The notes beneath the pieces are model-generated. The model ran no database searches and was not told where the DNA came from. It was given only the letters and a program-made list of their open reading frames with translations. Below are positions 27,683 to 37,915 of a DNA stretch of 64,000 nt, piece by piece; positions within the stretch are counted from its first letter, which is position 1; every line of letters starts with the position of its first letter. Origin of the DNA: Gammaproteobacteria bacterium (GTDB lineage: Bacteria; Pseudomonadota; Gammaproteobacteria; JAADGQ01); NCBI GenBank assembly GCA_021648145.1, contig JAKITI010000001.1, positions 1 through 64,000 of the forward strand. Reading direction: 5' to 3'. The position numbers were made by a program, and so were the translations under genes.

Positions 27683-27725
27683 GTTATTTGATATTTAGTT
27701 CAAGGAACCAAGGTATTTAAGACAT

Positions 27726-29165
27726 ATGAATTTCATCACACCCGATTTTATGCCAATTTTGCCTGAAATTTTCGTTCTAACGATGGCATGTGTTGTGCTG
27801 ATTATTGATCTTTATCTTAAAGACGAAAATCGTGCCGTTATTTATCTGTTGACGTTAGTCACTTTGGTAGGTGCAGCAGTTCTTACGCTATTTTTGCATA
27901 CGCCGGAGCCAGTCATTACCTTTCATGGCACGTTTATTAAAGACACGATGAGTGATGTACTCAAGATTTTTATTTATCTGGTCAGTGGTATTGTCTTTCT
28001 CTATTCTCGTGATTACCTGATTGAACGCAATATGTTTAAAGGGGAGTATTTCGCTCTAGGGCTATTTGCTGTCTTGGGTATGATGGTGCTTGTGTCTGCC
28101 AATAACATGATTACAATCTATCTTGGTTTGGAGCTGATGTCTCTGGCTCTATATGCAATGGTTGCTTTTCAACGTGATAATCAAAAAGCAGTTGAAGCGG
28201 CTATGAAATACTTTGTATTGGGTGCGATCGCTTCGGGTTTGTTGCTCTATGGTATGTCAATTATTTATGGCATGACAGGTACGTTAAATATTACTGAGAT
28301 AGGTATTAAGGTTTCAGAGATGCCTTCGGATAATATTGTCTTGTTATTCGGCGTTGTCTTTATTCTTGTTGGCCTTGCTTTTAAACTGGGTGCTGTTCCA
28401 TTCCATATGTGGATCCCTGATGTTTATCATGGTGCGCCCACAGCCGTGACGCTTTTTATTGCAACGGCTCCTAAAATCGCTGCTTTTGGTATGGTCATGC
28501 GCTTGTTGGTCGATGGGTTGGGGGGTCTTCAAGCTCATTGGCAGGAAATGCTTATAGCATTGGCTGTGATGTCCATCATCTTTGGTAATGTTATTGCGAT
28601 TGCACAGACCAACATTAAACGTATGCTGGCTTATTCAACGATCTCACATGTTGGCTTTTTATTGCTGGGTATTATCGCAACTGGAGCCAATGGTTACTCA
28701 TCGGCAATGTTTTATATTATTGTTTATACATTGATGGGTCTGGGTAGTTTTGGGATGATTATCCTCATGAGTCGGGCTGGTTTTGAGGCGGATGAACTGG
28801 ATGATTTGAAAGGCCTTGCGAAACGCAGTCCCTGGTTTGCATCAATGATGATATTAATTATGCTCTCTATGGCGGGCATACCTCCATTAATCGGTTTTTT
28901 TGCCAAGCTGGCAGTATTGCAAGCGGTTATTGATGCCGGATATGTTTGGTTGGCTGTATTGGCGGTGTTGTTTTCTGTTGTGGGTGCCTACTATTATTTA
29001 AGAGTCGTATGGTACATGGTGTTTGAAGAGCCAAAAGAAACAGCGCCAATTAAAGCTTCTTTTGATGTTCAGGTGGTGATGAGTATTAATGGGTTGGGAA
29101 TGATTGCTCTGGGGCTTTTTCCTGCCTCATTGCTTGGAATGTGCGCGGCGGCATTTGCTTATTAA
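27726..29165 (+). CDS. nuoN: NADH-quinone oxidoreductase subunit N
   Basis: A 479-residue antiporter-like subunit, the last gene of the nuo operon. It contains [46 protein letters not shown] and [13 protein letters not shown], with the conserved Glu and Lys residues of the pumping path. No strong hairpin terminator lies in the 67 bp before the next gene, so some read-through into the isomerase gene is possible. Confidence 0.98.
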   Translation: MNFITPDFMPILPEIFVLTMACVVLIIDLYLKDENRAVIYLLTLVTLVGAAVLTLFLHTPEPVITFHGTFIKDTMSDVLKIFIYLVSGIVFLYSRDYLIERNMFKGEYFALGLFAVLGMMVLVSANNMITIYLGLELMSLALYAMVAFQRDNQKAVEAAMKYFVLGAIASGLLLYGMSIIYGMTGTLNITEIGIKVSEMPSDNIVLLFGVVFILVGLAFKLGAVPFHMWIPDVYHGAPTAVTLFIATAPKIAAFGMVMRLLVDGLGGLQAHWQEMLIALAVMSIIFGNVIAIAQTNIKRMLAYSTISHVGFLLLGIIATGANGYSSAMFYIIVYTLMGLGSFGMIILMSRAGFEADELDDLKGLAKRSPWFASMMILIMLSMAGIPPLIGFFAKLAVLQAVIDAGYVWLAVLAVLFSVVGAYYYLRVVWYMVFEEPKETAPIKASFDVQVVMSINGLGMIALGLFPASLLGMCAAAFAY

Positions 29166-29232
29166 AGGCTATTGAACTATTTGTGCCGAAAAGTTACAAA
29201 CTAACTGATTAAACCAAGTCACAGGAATAAGA

Positions 29233-29913
29233 ATGAAATTTTTAAAATATACTGTTGTACTCCCTCTATGTTTTTCTTCTGTAATAGCAGTTCAGGCGGC
29301 ATCACTTGATAATGATGAAAAAAAATTTAGTTACTTGCAAGGTTATAAAGCCGGAAAGTTGGTGACAGCTGAAAATCCAGGCTTTGATATTAAATCTTTT
29401 AACATGGCGATGGAAGATGCTCTTAATGGTAAAGATCCCAAGCTGAGTGAAGAAGAAATTAGAGCAACCGTACAAGCTGTTCAACAGAAAAATATTGCTA
29501 ATATGAAAGCCGCTGCAGAAAAAAACCTTAAAGCGGGGGAAACGTATCTGGAAGCTAACAAGAAAAAAGAGGGTGTAAAAACTACATCGAGTGGCTTGCA
29601 GTACCAAATTATTAAAGAAGGCAGTGGTAAAAAACCAACATCAAATGACAGTGTTACGGTTCATTACCGTGGTACTTTGATTAACGGTGAAGAGTTTGAC
29701 AGTTCTTACAGTCGTAATAAGCCTTCAACATTTCCCGTGGGTGGTGTTGTTCAGGGCTGGCAAGAAGCATTGCCTATGATGAAAGAGGGCGCTAAATGGG
29801 AAATTATTGTTCCTGCCAGTCTTGCTTATGGTACGAGGGGCGCGCCACCTAATATTGGCCCCAATGAAACACTTATTTTTGAAATTGAATTGTTATCAAT
29901 TGCTAAAAAATAA
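29233..29913 (+). CDS. FKBP-type peptidyl-prolyl isomerase (FkpA/Mip-like), periplasmic
   Basis: A 226-residue folding factor. The N-terminal signal peptide (KFLKYTVVLPLCFSSVIAVQA, cut before ASLDN) sends it to the periplasm. Residues about 25-110 are the helical dimerisation domain (FSYLQGYKAGK...). The C-terminal FKBP domain (about 115-225) has VTVHYRGTLINGEEFDSSY, FPVGGVVQGWQEALPMMKEG and the closing LIFEIELLSI. It catalyses proline cis-trans isomerisation in exported proteins. The layout is that of FkpA, FklB and Mip; the exact subfamily is not certain. Confidence 0.94.
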   Translation: MKFLKYTVVLPLCFSSVIAVQAASLDNDEKKFSYLQGYKAGKLVTAENPGFDIKSFNMAMEDALNGKDPKLSEEEIRATVQAVQQKNIANMKAAAEKNLKAGETYLEANKKKEGVKTTSSGLQYQIIKEGSGKKPTSNDSVTVHYRGTLINGEEFDSSYSRNKPSTFPVGGVVQGWQEALPMMKEGAKWEIIVPASLAYGTRGAPPNIGPNETLIFEIELLSIAKK

Positions 29914-29933
29914 GTTATCACGAAATTTAGATG

Positions 29934-29956
29934 CGCCATCCATTGCGGGGGTGGCG
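29934..29956 (+). terminator. GC-rich hairpin after the FKBP gene
   Basis: CGCCATCC (29934-29941) and GGGTGGCG (29949-29956) form an 8-bp stem with one G-T pair and a 7-nt loop, 20 nt after the stop. No T run follows, so it may be a processing or pausing hairpin rather than an intrinsic terminator. Confidence 0.4.
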
Positions 29957-29980
29957 TACTCCAGCTCCTAAAGTATCACC

Positions 29981-30205
29981 ATGTCGCAAAAAACCAGATT
30001 TTCTCTGGCTATTTCACCTGAACAATACCTCGCTTATTATCAGCGTACAGTCAATAATGTCAGTGTGATGGCTTCTGATGGTCGTCGGATTCAATTTCCA
30101 GCCAATCTATTGCAAAAGTTTGTCACTCATGATGGTATTCAAGGCATCTTTGAAATAGAGTTTGATGATCAACATAAGCTGCTTGAAATACGTAAGCTCC
30201 AGTAG
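29981..30205 (+). CDS. DUF2835 family protein
   Basis: A 74-residue protein matching the small DUF2835 family of gammaproteobacteria: FSLAISPEQYLAYYQRTVNNVSVMASDGRRIQFPANLLQKFVTHDG and the closing EIEFDDQHKLLEIRKL, each read in parts along the chain. The function is unknown. It has no signal peptide or membrane segment. Its 3' end faces a convergent gene 9 nt away. Confidence 0.85.
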   Translation: MSQKTRFSLAISPEQYLAYYQRTVNNVSVMASDGRRIQFPANLLQKFVTHDGIQGIFEIEFDDQHKLLEIRKLQ

Positions 30206-30214
30206 TCAATGTAA

Positions 30215-30904
30215 TCACTCTTTCAATTTTATTCTCAGCCGACCTTCTTCTATCTGGATGTCACTTACGCCTTCAGAGAAGCTTTTCCAAAACCCTTCAT
30301 GGCCACCAAACTCTTTAACCAAATCAACATTCTTTATATCACCCAGCCAGGCGTTGGGTACAGGAACTCCCATAACGGTTACTCCTTTTAATATTACGAC
30401 TGGGCGTGCATCTCTGTAGGCAAATTCAGCACCAGCTTTCAGTCTCAGTGTCTTACCGCCAAAAATGGGGAAATCCTCATCCATTGGCATTAATAACTTT
30501 ATACTGACAAGGTCATCAGCCAGATCGACAGCCAGTTTACGTGCTAAATCTGTATTTTTTGCCAGTAAGGCATTTAACTCTTTTTCGGTAAAATTAATGT
30601 CACGTTTTGCACCTTCTTCACTGTAGGCTTCTGGTTTCAGTATTTCATTTTTAACGTCATTATTTTCGACAGAATTTTTTTGTCTGACTTCTATTACATC
30701 CAGCTTTTTAATTTTTCTCTGAAGAACTTTTTCCTCTTGGGCATTGAGGGTTACCGGAGTGAATTCGGACACAAACAGATAGTTTTTCATGCTCCATACA
30801 GTAATCAGGACGGAAACAATAATCGTAAGCAACAATAATCCTGTGATTTTCAGCCACCCCAATCCTGAGCTTGGGGTGCTTTCTGTTTTATTGTTTTGAG
30901 TCAT
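30215..30904 (-). CDS. Membrane-anchored protein of unknown function
   Basis: A 229-residue protein with a short cytoplasmic N terminus, one membrane helix (about 17-38, LKITGLLLLTIIVSVLITV) and a large soluble part. The soluble part contains a possible coiled segment (LNAQEEKVLQRKIKKLD) and a C-terminal region with NFTEKELNALLAKNTDLARKLAVDLADD, GKTLRLKAGAEFAY and VILKGVTVMGVPVPNAWLGDIKN. Similar proteins occur in gammaproteobacteria without an assigned role. The start overlaps the end of the upstream glycosylase gene by 17 nt, so they are co-transcribed. The helix orientation suggests a periplasmic soluble domain; this is inference. Confidence 0.7.
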   Translation of the reverse strand: MTQNNKTESTPSSGLGWLKITGLLLLTIIVSVLITVWSMKNYLFVSEFTPVTLNAQEEKVLQRKIKKLDVIEVRQKNSVENNDVKNEILKPEAYSEEGAKRDINFTEKELNALLAKNTDLARKLAVDLADDLVSIKLLMPMDEDFPIFGGKTLRLKAGAEFAYRDARPVVILKGVTVMGVPVPNAWLGDIKNVDLVKEFGGHEGFWKSFSEGVSDIQIEEGRLRIKLKE

Positions 30905-31412
30905 TATTGATTGCCTCTTCTATGATTGTTTTCCACTCTACGAGCTTTTTTTCTTTTGTGCGCATGGCCATTGCAGGGCTTGTGGATGTCAATTTATGAT
31001 ATTTGATGGTTGAATGTAAGTTTTGAAGGGTGGGTATAACACGTTTTTTATATTCTTGCTCTGCTTTCACACCATTAAAAAATATATTTTGAATGAAAGA
31101 GTGATTATGGTAAAAATCTTTAAAATTATTTATTTCAATAGAGCTGGATTGAATTGCACTGTCCAGACTGCCGGATCGGTTGCAGCGTTTTAATACATCC
31201 CACAGTGCGATATTGTTGGCCTTTAATATATCGACTCTTTTTTCGTAATGGAGGCCGCTATCAAAGTTAAAAATGGTACTCATGATATACCAGAAGGCAT
31301 TCCTTGGGTGCGCATAATAACATTGTTGTTTGAGTGATTCTTCACCGGGCATACTGCCCAGAATTAATATCTTTGCCTCCTTTGTTGCGATCGCTGGAAA
31401 ACTGGTTTTCAT
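30888..31412 (-). CDS. DNA-deoxyinosine glycosylase (uracil-DNA glycosylase superfamily)
   Basis: A 174-residue protein of the hypoxanthine-DNA glycosylase group within the uracil-DNA glycosylase superfamily. It begins like its family with KILILGSMPGEESLKQQCYYAHPRNAFW, the superfamily motif 1 with GSMPG, then NNIALWDVLKRCNRSGSLDSAI, and has the later motif LTSTSPAMAM. It should remove deaminated adenine (hypoxanthine) from DNA, starting base excision repair. It is 12 nt downstream of the histidine kinase gene and is followed by the overlapping membrane protein gene. Confidence 0.88.
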   Translation of the reverse strand: MKTSFPAIATKEAKILILGSMPGEESLKQQCYYAHPRNAFWYIMSTIFNFDSGLHYEKRVDILKANNIALWDVLKRCNRSGSLDSAIQSSSIEINNFKDFYHNHSFIQNIFFNGVKAEQEYKKRVIPTLQNLHSTIKYHKLTSTSPAMAMRTKEKKLVEWKTIIEEAINNDSKQ

Positions 31413-31424
31413 CAGGTGTTTATT

Positions 31425-32813
31425 TTAACTGGATAGTGCGTTTACGTGGGAATTATATTTAATGCTGCTTTTTGAAAAAGTGACTTTAATGCTAAGGCCG
31501 GTATTTTCCAGGCCTTGATCCAGATGGATTTTTGCATGATGTAACTCTGCAATTTCTAATACGATTGATAACCCCAATCCACTGCCAGAGATATCTTGGT
31601 GTTCGCCGCGTTTAAAACGATCAAAAACTTGTTTTTTTAATGGCTTGGGAATGCCTGACCCTGAGTCTTTCACATCAAGTATGACACTTTGTGCCTCGTT
31701 CGTCACATTAACAATAATACGTCCCTTATCAGGTGTATAACGAATGGCATTATTGATCAAATTAGTGACCATAATATGTATCAGTTCTTCATTGCCACAG
31801 ATAATCGCTGGCGACTCAGCTTGCAAATTGATTTCTATATTTTTCTTTAGTGCCGAAGCAATCTGTTCACCAATAATGGTTGCACATAACAGCTTTAGAT
31901 CTAAATCAGCTCTGACTAGATGTTGTTCAGCATCAACTCGAGCTAAAATCAGTAATTGATTAACCAGTTTGGTCGTACGGTTAACTCCCGTGATCACTTG
32001 CTTTATCGCCTGTTGTCGTTGACTGGTTTCAGTTGCTCGTAAAGCGACCTGTGCCTGAGTTTTTATACCTGCTAAGGGGGTGCGTAACTCATGTGCTGCA
32101 TCAGCAGTAAAACGACGCTCTTTTTCAAAAGCTTGGTGCAGCCGATCAAAAAGTGCATTTAATGAGCGAACAATAGGTTGGGTTTCGGTGGGTGCACCTT
32201 CAAGTGTAATAGGTTCCAGTTGATGAATTGAGCGTTTTGATATGGTGTCTGCTAACTGAAACAGTGGGCGTAAGCCGCGGCTAATACTGATCCAAATAAA
32301 AATCGCAATGAACGGCAGAGAAATCAACATAACGAATAATACACTATGGTTGATGTAAGCGACCATTTCTTCACGAACATCGTGGCGCTGTGCGGTCTGG
32401 ATGAGGAATTTAGTTTGTGGATCGTAGAGGTTGTAGGTGTACCACGTTATGCCATCGACCTGCATCTCTTTAAAGCCACTGGTATATTCGATGATGGGCA
32501 GTAACGGGGACGAAGATGAGTGTGTCATCAAAGTACCATCGTGGTGATAAATACTAAATGATATTTTGGTTTCATATTTATGAATGACCGGTAAAAAATC
32601 ATCTCTATCAATTTGTAATTGATGCGCTCCACCTACTTCATGTCTGACCAGGGAGGCTAACAGTTTGGCGCTCTGCACCAGTTGAGTATCGTAGATCTCT
32701 TCTGCTTCATGCTTAGTGCTGTAGTAAATAAAGAACCCTGCCACTATCCAAGCGAAAAATACAGTGATTAATACTAACAGTAATAGGTTTTGACGAATTG
32801 AACGAGGTTTCAT
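31425..32813 (-). CDS. Sensor histidine kinase, QseC/PmrB-like
   Basis: A 462-residue inner-membrane sensor. It has a first helix (about 10-31), a periplasmic sensing region (about 32-160), a second helix (about 161-182), a HAMP-like linker (RGLRPLFQLADTI), a HisKA domain with the phosphorylated histidine in ADAAHELRTPLAGI, and an ATPase domain with NLINNAIRYTP, DSGSGIP and GSGLGLSIV. The ATG at 32813 shares a base with the regulator stop codon (TGATG); a TTG at 32816 is in frame but unnecessary. Stimulus unknown; QseC and PmrB relatives respond to metals, peptides or small molecules. Confidence 0.92.
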   Translation of the reverse strand: MKPRSIRQNLLLLVLITVFFAWIVAGFFIYYSTKHEAEEIYDTQLVQSAKLLASLVRHEVGGAHQLQIDRDDFLPVIHKYETKISFSIYHHDGTLMTHSSSSPLLPIIEYTSGFKEMQVDGITWYTYNLYDPQTKFLIQTAQRHDVREEMVAYINHSVLFVMLISLPFIAIFIWISISRGLRPLFQLADTISKRSIHQLEPITLEGAPTETQPIVRSLNALFDRLHQAFEKERRFTADAAHELRTPLAGIKTQAQVALRATETSQRQQAIKQVITGVNRTTKLVNQLLILARVDAEQHLVRADLDLKLLCATIIGEQIASALKKNIEINLQAESPAIICGNEELIHIMVTNLINNAIRYTPDKGRIIVNVTNEAQSVILDVKDSGSGIPKPLKKQVFDRFKRGEHQDISGSGLGLSIVLEIAELHHAKIHLDQGLENTGLSIKVTFSKSSIKYNSHVNALSS

Positions 32814-33475
32814 CAATCTGCTTTTGGAATCATGTAACCAACACCGCGAATAGTCACAATAAGCTCTTTGCCCAGTTTTTTACGCAGGTGATGAATGTGG
32901 ACTTCAGTGGCATTGCTTTCAAGCGAATCATCCCAACCGAACAGGCTTTCTTCAATGCGCTCTCTAGATAATACCCGACCAATATTTTCTAGGAAAATTT
33001 GTAAAATATTGAACTCTCGAGTTGATAGGGTAATATTTTCACCATTTTTTCTAAGGCTGCGATCTACTGGGTTTAAGATAATATCCAGGTATTTTATTAA
33101 TGATGATGCTCTTCCGCTGTGGCGACGACTTAATGCTCTGACTCGGGCGCATAGTTCATCCAGATCAAAAGGTTTTAGCAAGTAGTCATCAGCGCCACTA
33201 TCAAGCCCATTGACCCGATCAGCCACCGTATCCCTGGCCGTCAAAATCAACACAGGTACATCGTTTCCAGAGGTGCGAATTTTTTTCAGCACACTGATGC
33301 CGTCCAAACGTGGCAAGCCAAGGTCAAGTACGACCATATCAAAGTTTTCTACTTCAAGGCTGTGTAGCGCTGACAGACCATCCTGTAACCAATCTACGAT
33401 ATAACCAGCTTGATGTAAGCCAGTACGAATACCATCACCTAACTGTGGATCATCTTCAACCAGCAATATGCGCAT
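32813..33475 (-). CDS. OmpR-family response regulator, QseB/PmrA-like
   Basis: A 220-residue two-component regulator. The receiver domain has LLVEDD at the N terminus, the phospho-acceptor in VVLDLGLPRLDG (Asp51), the switch Thr in LILTARD and the lysine in LLKPF. The C-terminal winged-helix DNA-binding domain has LSTREFNILQIF and VHIHHLRKKLG...IRGVGYMI. It is the first gene of the regulator-kinase-glycosylase-membrane protein operon on this strand. Target genes are unknown. Confidence 0.94.
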   Translation of the reverse strand: MRILLVEDDPQLGDGIRTGLHQAGYIVDWLQDGLSALHSLEVENFDMVVLDLGLPRLDGISVLKKIRTSGNDVPVLILTARDTVADRVNGLDSGADDYLLKPFDLDELCARVRALSRRHSGRASSLIKYLDIILNPVDRSLRKNGENITLSTREFNILQIFLENIGRVLSRERIEESLFGWDDSLESNATEVHIHHLRKKLGKELIVTIRGVGYMIPKAD

Positions 33476-33609
33476 GGGCTTGCTTTCCTATACTTAAAAC
33501 AACGTCATAATCTATAACTTTTAACATGCTTTTTTAGTCAGAAACAACGTTTTTCTGATGAGTGATAGCTGCTCTTGATAGTATAACTTTGTAAGCTTAA
33601 AAGAGGCTT

Positions 33610-33639
33610 AACTCTAAAAATTCGGATGAATTGAGAGTT
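33610..33639 (-). terminator. Possible terminator after thiO
   Basis: AACTCT (33610-33615) and AGAGTT (33634-33639) enclose a second pairing AATTC/GAATT. On the minus strand the hairpin lies 10 nt after the thiO stop and leads into a T-rich stretch (CCTCTTTT). The stem is AU-rich and imperfect, so support is moderate. Confidence 0.35.
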
Positions 33640-33648
33640 ATTTATATC

Positions 33649-34746
33649 TTAAACTACTGTCTGATTTCTGGGAACCACTTTATAAGGCTCTGAGTTAACA
33701 ATAGGTGTGCGCCTTAAAGCAATGTCAGCCAACAAATGCGCAGAAGCAGGGCCTAGCACAACACCATTACGAAAATGCCCAGCATTGACATAAAGCCCTT
33801 GTATTGTCGGGTGTTTTCCAATAAAGGGCACACCTTCAGGAGCGCTTGGCCGTAAACCAGCCCAGTGCCTTTTTATAGGATAATTTGAAAGTTCTGGAAT
33901 GATACGCAGTGCTGCTTTGTGCAGGACTGATAAAGCCTGCTGTGTTGTCTCTTTTTCAAACCCAACGTGTTCAACGGTACTGCCAACTAATGTGTGGCCA
34001 TCACGACGTGGAATCACATAGTGTCCTTGATGCATCACAATTCGTGAAATTAATTTCGGTGGCGTTTTGAATAAAATCATCTGCCCCCTAACAGGGTTAA
34101 CGTTGAGCTCTGTTCCGAGTGGTTTTAAGAGTTCTGCACTCCATGCACCACTGGCGATAATAACGTTATCTGCATTGATTTTTTCAGCTTTTGTTTGTAC
34201 GCCAATTATGGAGCCATCAGTGACCATTAATTTTTTAACATCACAATGCTCTTTTAAATGAACACTATTCTGAGTCAACAGGGCTTTGAGTGATTTTAAT
34301 AGTTGTGGATTACGTACCTGAGCGACATTTGGCATCCATAATGCGTTACTCTTGAATTTAACGAGCGGTTCACAACAAGAAATATCACTGGCATGTAACT
34401 TTTCAATATGCGCTTTATGGCGTATGGCCCACTTTATAGCCATCTTCTGCTCATCGGAATCAAGCATGAGCAGGCCGTTTTGAGTCCATTCAGGGTCAAT
34501 GCTGGTTTCATTGAAAAGTGTCTGGCAAAATGAAGCATAGTGCTGTTGGCTCCAATGAGCGAGTGCGCTGACGGGTTCGCTGTAGCGCCACGGATAGAGT
34601 GGCGATAGAATGCCACCGCCCGCCCATGAAGATTCAGTGCCGATTGAACTGCGTTCAAGCACGGTAACTTTTGCCCCGGCACGATTAAGTTCGTAAGCTG
34701 TCAACAGGCCGATAACACCGCCGCCAATAATAATAAAGTCTGTCAT
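33649..34746 (-). CDS. thiO: Glycine oxidase ThiO (FAD-dependent amino acid oxidase family)
   Basis: A 365-residue flavoprotein of the D-amino acid oxidase family. The N terminus MTDFIIIGGGVIGLLTAYELNRAG has the FAD-binding GxGxxG, followed by SSWAGGGILSPLYPWRY, the typical ThiO segment. The C-terminal region has HWAGLRPSAPEGVPFIG and YVNAGHFRNGVVLGPASAHLLAD. ThiO oxidises glycine to the imine used in thiazole synthesis for thiamine. No other thi gene is in the window. The ATG at 34746 gives the family start; the frame is open to 34794 but would overlap the divergent gene region. Confidence 0.93.
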   Translation of the reverse strand: MTDFIIIGGGVIGLLTAYELNRAGAKVTVLERSSIGTESSWAGGGILSPLYPWRYSEPVSALAHWSQQHYASFCQTLFNETSIDPEWTQNGLLMLDSDEQKMAIKWAIRHKAHIEKLHASDISCCEPLVKFKSNALWMPNVAQVRNPQLLKSLKALLTQNSVHLKEHCDVKKLMVTDGSIIGVQTKAEKINADNVIIASGAWSAELLKPLGTELNVNPVRGQMILFKTPPKLISRIVMHQGHYVIPRRDGHTLVGSTVEHVGFEKETTQQALSVLHKAALRIIPELSNYPIKRHWAGLRPSAPEGVPFIGKHPTIQGLYVNAGHFRNGVVLGPASAHLLADIALRRTPIVNSEPYKVVPRNQTVV

Positions 34747-34819
34747 TAGGGATCTATTGCTTGTTATTTCATGGATATACTTTGAAATATCCATTTTTGA
34801 TAAAAAGGGTCATACTCCA

Positions 34820-36955
34820 ATGAATTATCGCAAAATTCTACTCGTTTTAACGCTTGCTGTATTGGTTTATAGCTTTTTTGCTTTTGATATTACAAAGTAT
34901 TTGAGTTTAGATTTTATCAAATTACAGCACGCAGCGATTGAGGGATATTACCAGACACATCCATTGCTCACTGCATTTGCCTTTTTTGGGCTTTATATTG
35001 CCGTGACGGCGCTCTCTTTACCAGGGGCGGTCATTATGACACTGGCAGGGGGAGCTATCTTTGGCTTGCTATGGGGCTTTGTGATTGTCTCTTTTGCTTC
35101 CACGATCGGCGCAACACTGGCTTTCCTTGTTTCTCGGTTTTTGTTACGAGATACAGTGCAAAGCCGATTTGGTGATCATTTGAGTGCGATTAATCAAGGC
35201 GTCGAAAAAGAGGGTGCATTTTATCTCTTTACATTGAGGTTGGTACCACTCTTTCCATTCTTTATTATCAATCTGTTGATGGGGCTAACACCTATTCGCA
35301 CATCGACTTTTTACCTTGTCAGCCAGCTCGGGATGTTGGCAGGTACGTTGGTTTTTGTGAATGCAGGAACGCAATTGGCTAAAATAGATTCTTTGCAGGG
35401 CATTCTCTCTCCGGGATTGATTTTTTCCTTTATTTTATTAGGTGTTTTTCCTTGGATTGCCAAAAAAATAGTGACGGCTGTTAAAGCTAGAAAAGCCTTA
35501 AAGGGCTATCCCAAGCCTAAAAAGTTTGATCGTAATATTGTTGTTATTGGCGGTGGTTCGGCGGGTTTGGTGACCTCTTATATTGCGGCTGCAATTAAAG
35601 CTGAAGTGACGCTGATTGAAAAACATAAAATGGGAGGCGACTGCCTCAATACAGGTTGTATTCCTTCTAAAGCCTTAATCAAATCAGCCAAATTTGTTGC
35701 ACATCAAAAGCGTGCAACAGCATTAGGTTTTAAATCTGCCCATGTCGAGTTTGAATTTTCTGATGTGATGGAACGCGTGCAACGGGTGATTAAACAGATT
35801 GAGCCGCACGACTCTGTCCAGCGTTATCAAGGTTTAGGCGTTGATGTCATTCAAGGGGTCGCGAAAATTACTTCGCCGTATACCGTTGAAGTGAATGGTC
35901 AGACATTGACGACAAAAAATATCGTAATTGCGACGGGCGCACGACCTTTTGTACCAAAAATTCCAGGGATTGATGATGTCGGTTATTTAACCTCGGATAC
36001 GATATGGAATCTTCGAAAACAACCTAAGCGACTTTTGGTGCTTGGTGGAGGGCCGATTGGTTGTGAATTGGCGCAGGCTTTTGCTCGGCTTGGTTCATCG
36101 GTGATACAAGTTCAACGTGGTGAGCGCATCATGGAGCGTGAAGACCCTGAAATTTCAGACCGAGTGATGGCGCGGTTTATCAATGAAGGAGTGGATGTGC
36201 GCGTTAATCACTCTGCGAAAGCATTTCGAGTGGAAGGTGACCGTAAAATAGTAATTTGTGAACACCAAGGTCAAGATGTTGAGATTGAATTTGATGAGGT
36301 GTTAGTGGCTCTAGGGCGGGCGGCGAATGTGACAGGTTTTGGCCTGGAAGAGCTGGGTGTGACATTGAGCGGACGGCGCAGTGTTGAGGTGAATGATTTT
36401 TTGCAAACCAATTTTCCAAATATCTACGCATGTGGGGATGTGGCGGGGCCATATCAGTTTACACATACCGCAGCGCATCAGGCCTGGTATGCAGCGGTCA
36501 ATGCTCTATTTAGTGGTTTCAAATCATTCAAAGTTGATTATTCAGTCATCCCGTGGGCGACATTTACAGAGCCAGAAGTGGCGAGAGTCGGGCTGAATGA
36601 ACTCGAAGCGATTGATCAAAATATCGCTTATGAAGTCACAACGTATGATATTGAGGATCTGGATCGAGCCATTGCTGATGAAGAGGCGCATGGTGTGGTT
36701 AAAGTATTAACCGTGCCGGGAAAAGATAAAATTCTTGGGGTTACGATTGTTGGAGAGCATGCCGGTGATGTGATCGCTGAGTATGTGACTGCGATGCGTT
36801 ATGGTCTTGGCTTAAATAAAATTTTAGGTACGATTCATATCTACCCGACACTGACTGAGGCCAATAAATACGCGGCGGGCGAATGGAAGCGTGCTCATGC
36901 ACCGCAGAAATTGTTGCAATGGGTTAAACGCTTTCATGTCTGGCGATTGGGGTGA
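34820..36955 (+). CDS. TVP38/TMEM64 membrane domain fused to a mercuric reductase-like flavoprotein
   Basis: A 711-residue fusion. The N-terminal 235 residues are a TVP38/TMEM64 (SNARE-associated) membrane domain with several helices and the motif GGAIFGLLWGFVIVSFASTIGATLAFLVSRFL, read in parts. The rest is a class I pyridine nucleotide-disulfide oxidoreductase: FAD motif IVVIGGGSAGLVTSY, redox-active cysteines GGDCLNTGCIPSKAL, NAD(P) motif LLVLGGGPIGCELAQAF, YACGDVAGPYQFTH and the dimerisation domain. The C-terminal GTIHIYPTLTEANK carries a His in the acid-base position. There is no N-terminal HMA domain and no terminal cysteine pair as in MerA, so mercury reduction is doubtful. This fusion occurs in other proteobacteria; its substrate is unknown to me. 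The ATG at 34820 is preferred to a TTG at 34757. Confidence 0.9.
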   Translation: MNYRKILLVLTLAVLVYSFFAFDITKYLSLDFIKLQHAAIEGYYQTHPLLTAFAFFGLYIAVTALSLPGAVIMTLAGGAIFGLLWGFVIVSFASTIGATLAFLVSRFLLRDTVQSRFGDHLSAINQGVEKEGAFYLFTLRLVPLFPFFIINLLMGLTPIRTSTFYLVSQLGMLAGTLVFVNAGTQLAKIDSLQGILSPGLIFSFILLGVFPWIAKKIVTAVKARKALKGYPKPKKFDRNIVVIGGGSAGLVTSYIAAAIKAEVTLIEKHKMGGDCLNTGCIPSKALIKSAKFVAHQKRATALGFKSAHVEFEFSDVMERVQRVIKQIEPHDSVQRYQGLGVDVIQGVAKITSPYTVEVNGQTLTTKNIVIATGARPFVPKIPGIDDVGYLTSDTIWNLRKQPKRLLVLGGGPIGCELAQAFARLGSSVIQVQRGERIMEREDPEISDRVMARFINEGVDVRVNHSAKAFRVEGDRKIVICEHQGQDVEIEFDEVLVALGRAANVTGFGLEELGVTLSGRRSVEVNDFLQTNFPNIYACGDVAGPYQFTHTAAHQAWYAAVNALFSGFKSFKVDYSVIPWATFTEPEVARVGLNELEAIDQNIAYEVTTYDIEDLDRAIADEEAHGVVKVLTVPGKDKILGVTIVGEHAGDVIAEYVTAMRYGLGLNKILGTIHIYPTLTEANKYAAGEWKRAHAPQKLLQWVKRFHVWRLG

Positions 36956-36986
36956 TTCGTTCCATAATCAAGCCTCGGCCTTTGTT

Positions 36987-37907
<921 letters not shown>

Positions 37908-37915
37908 TTAATGAA

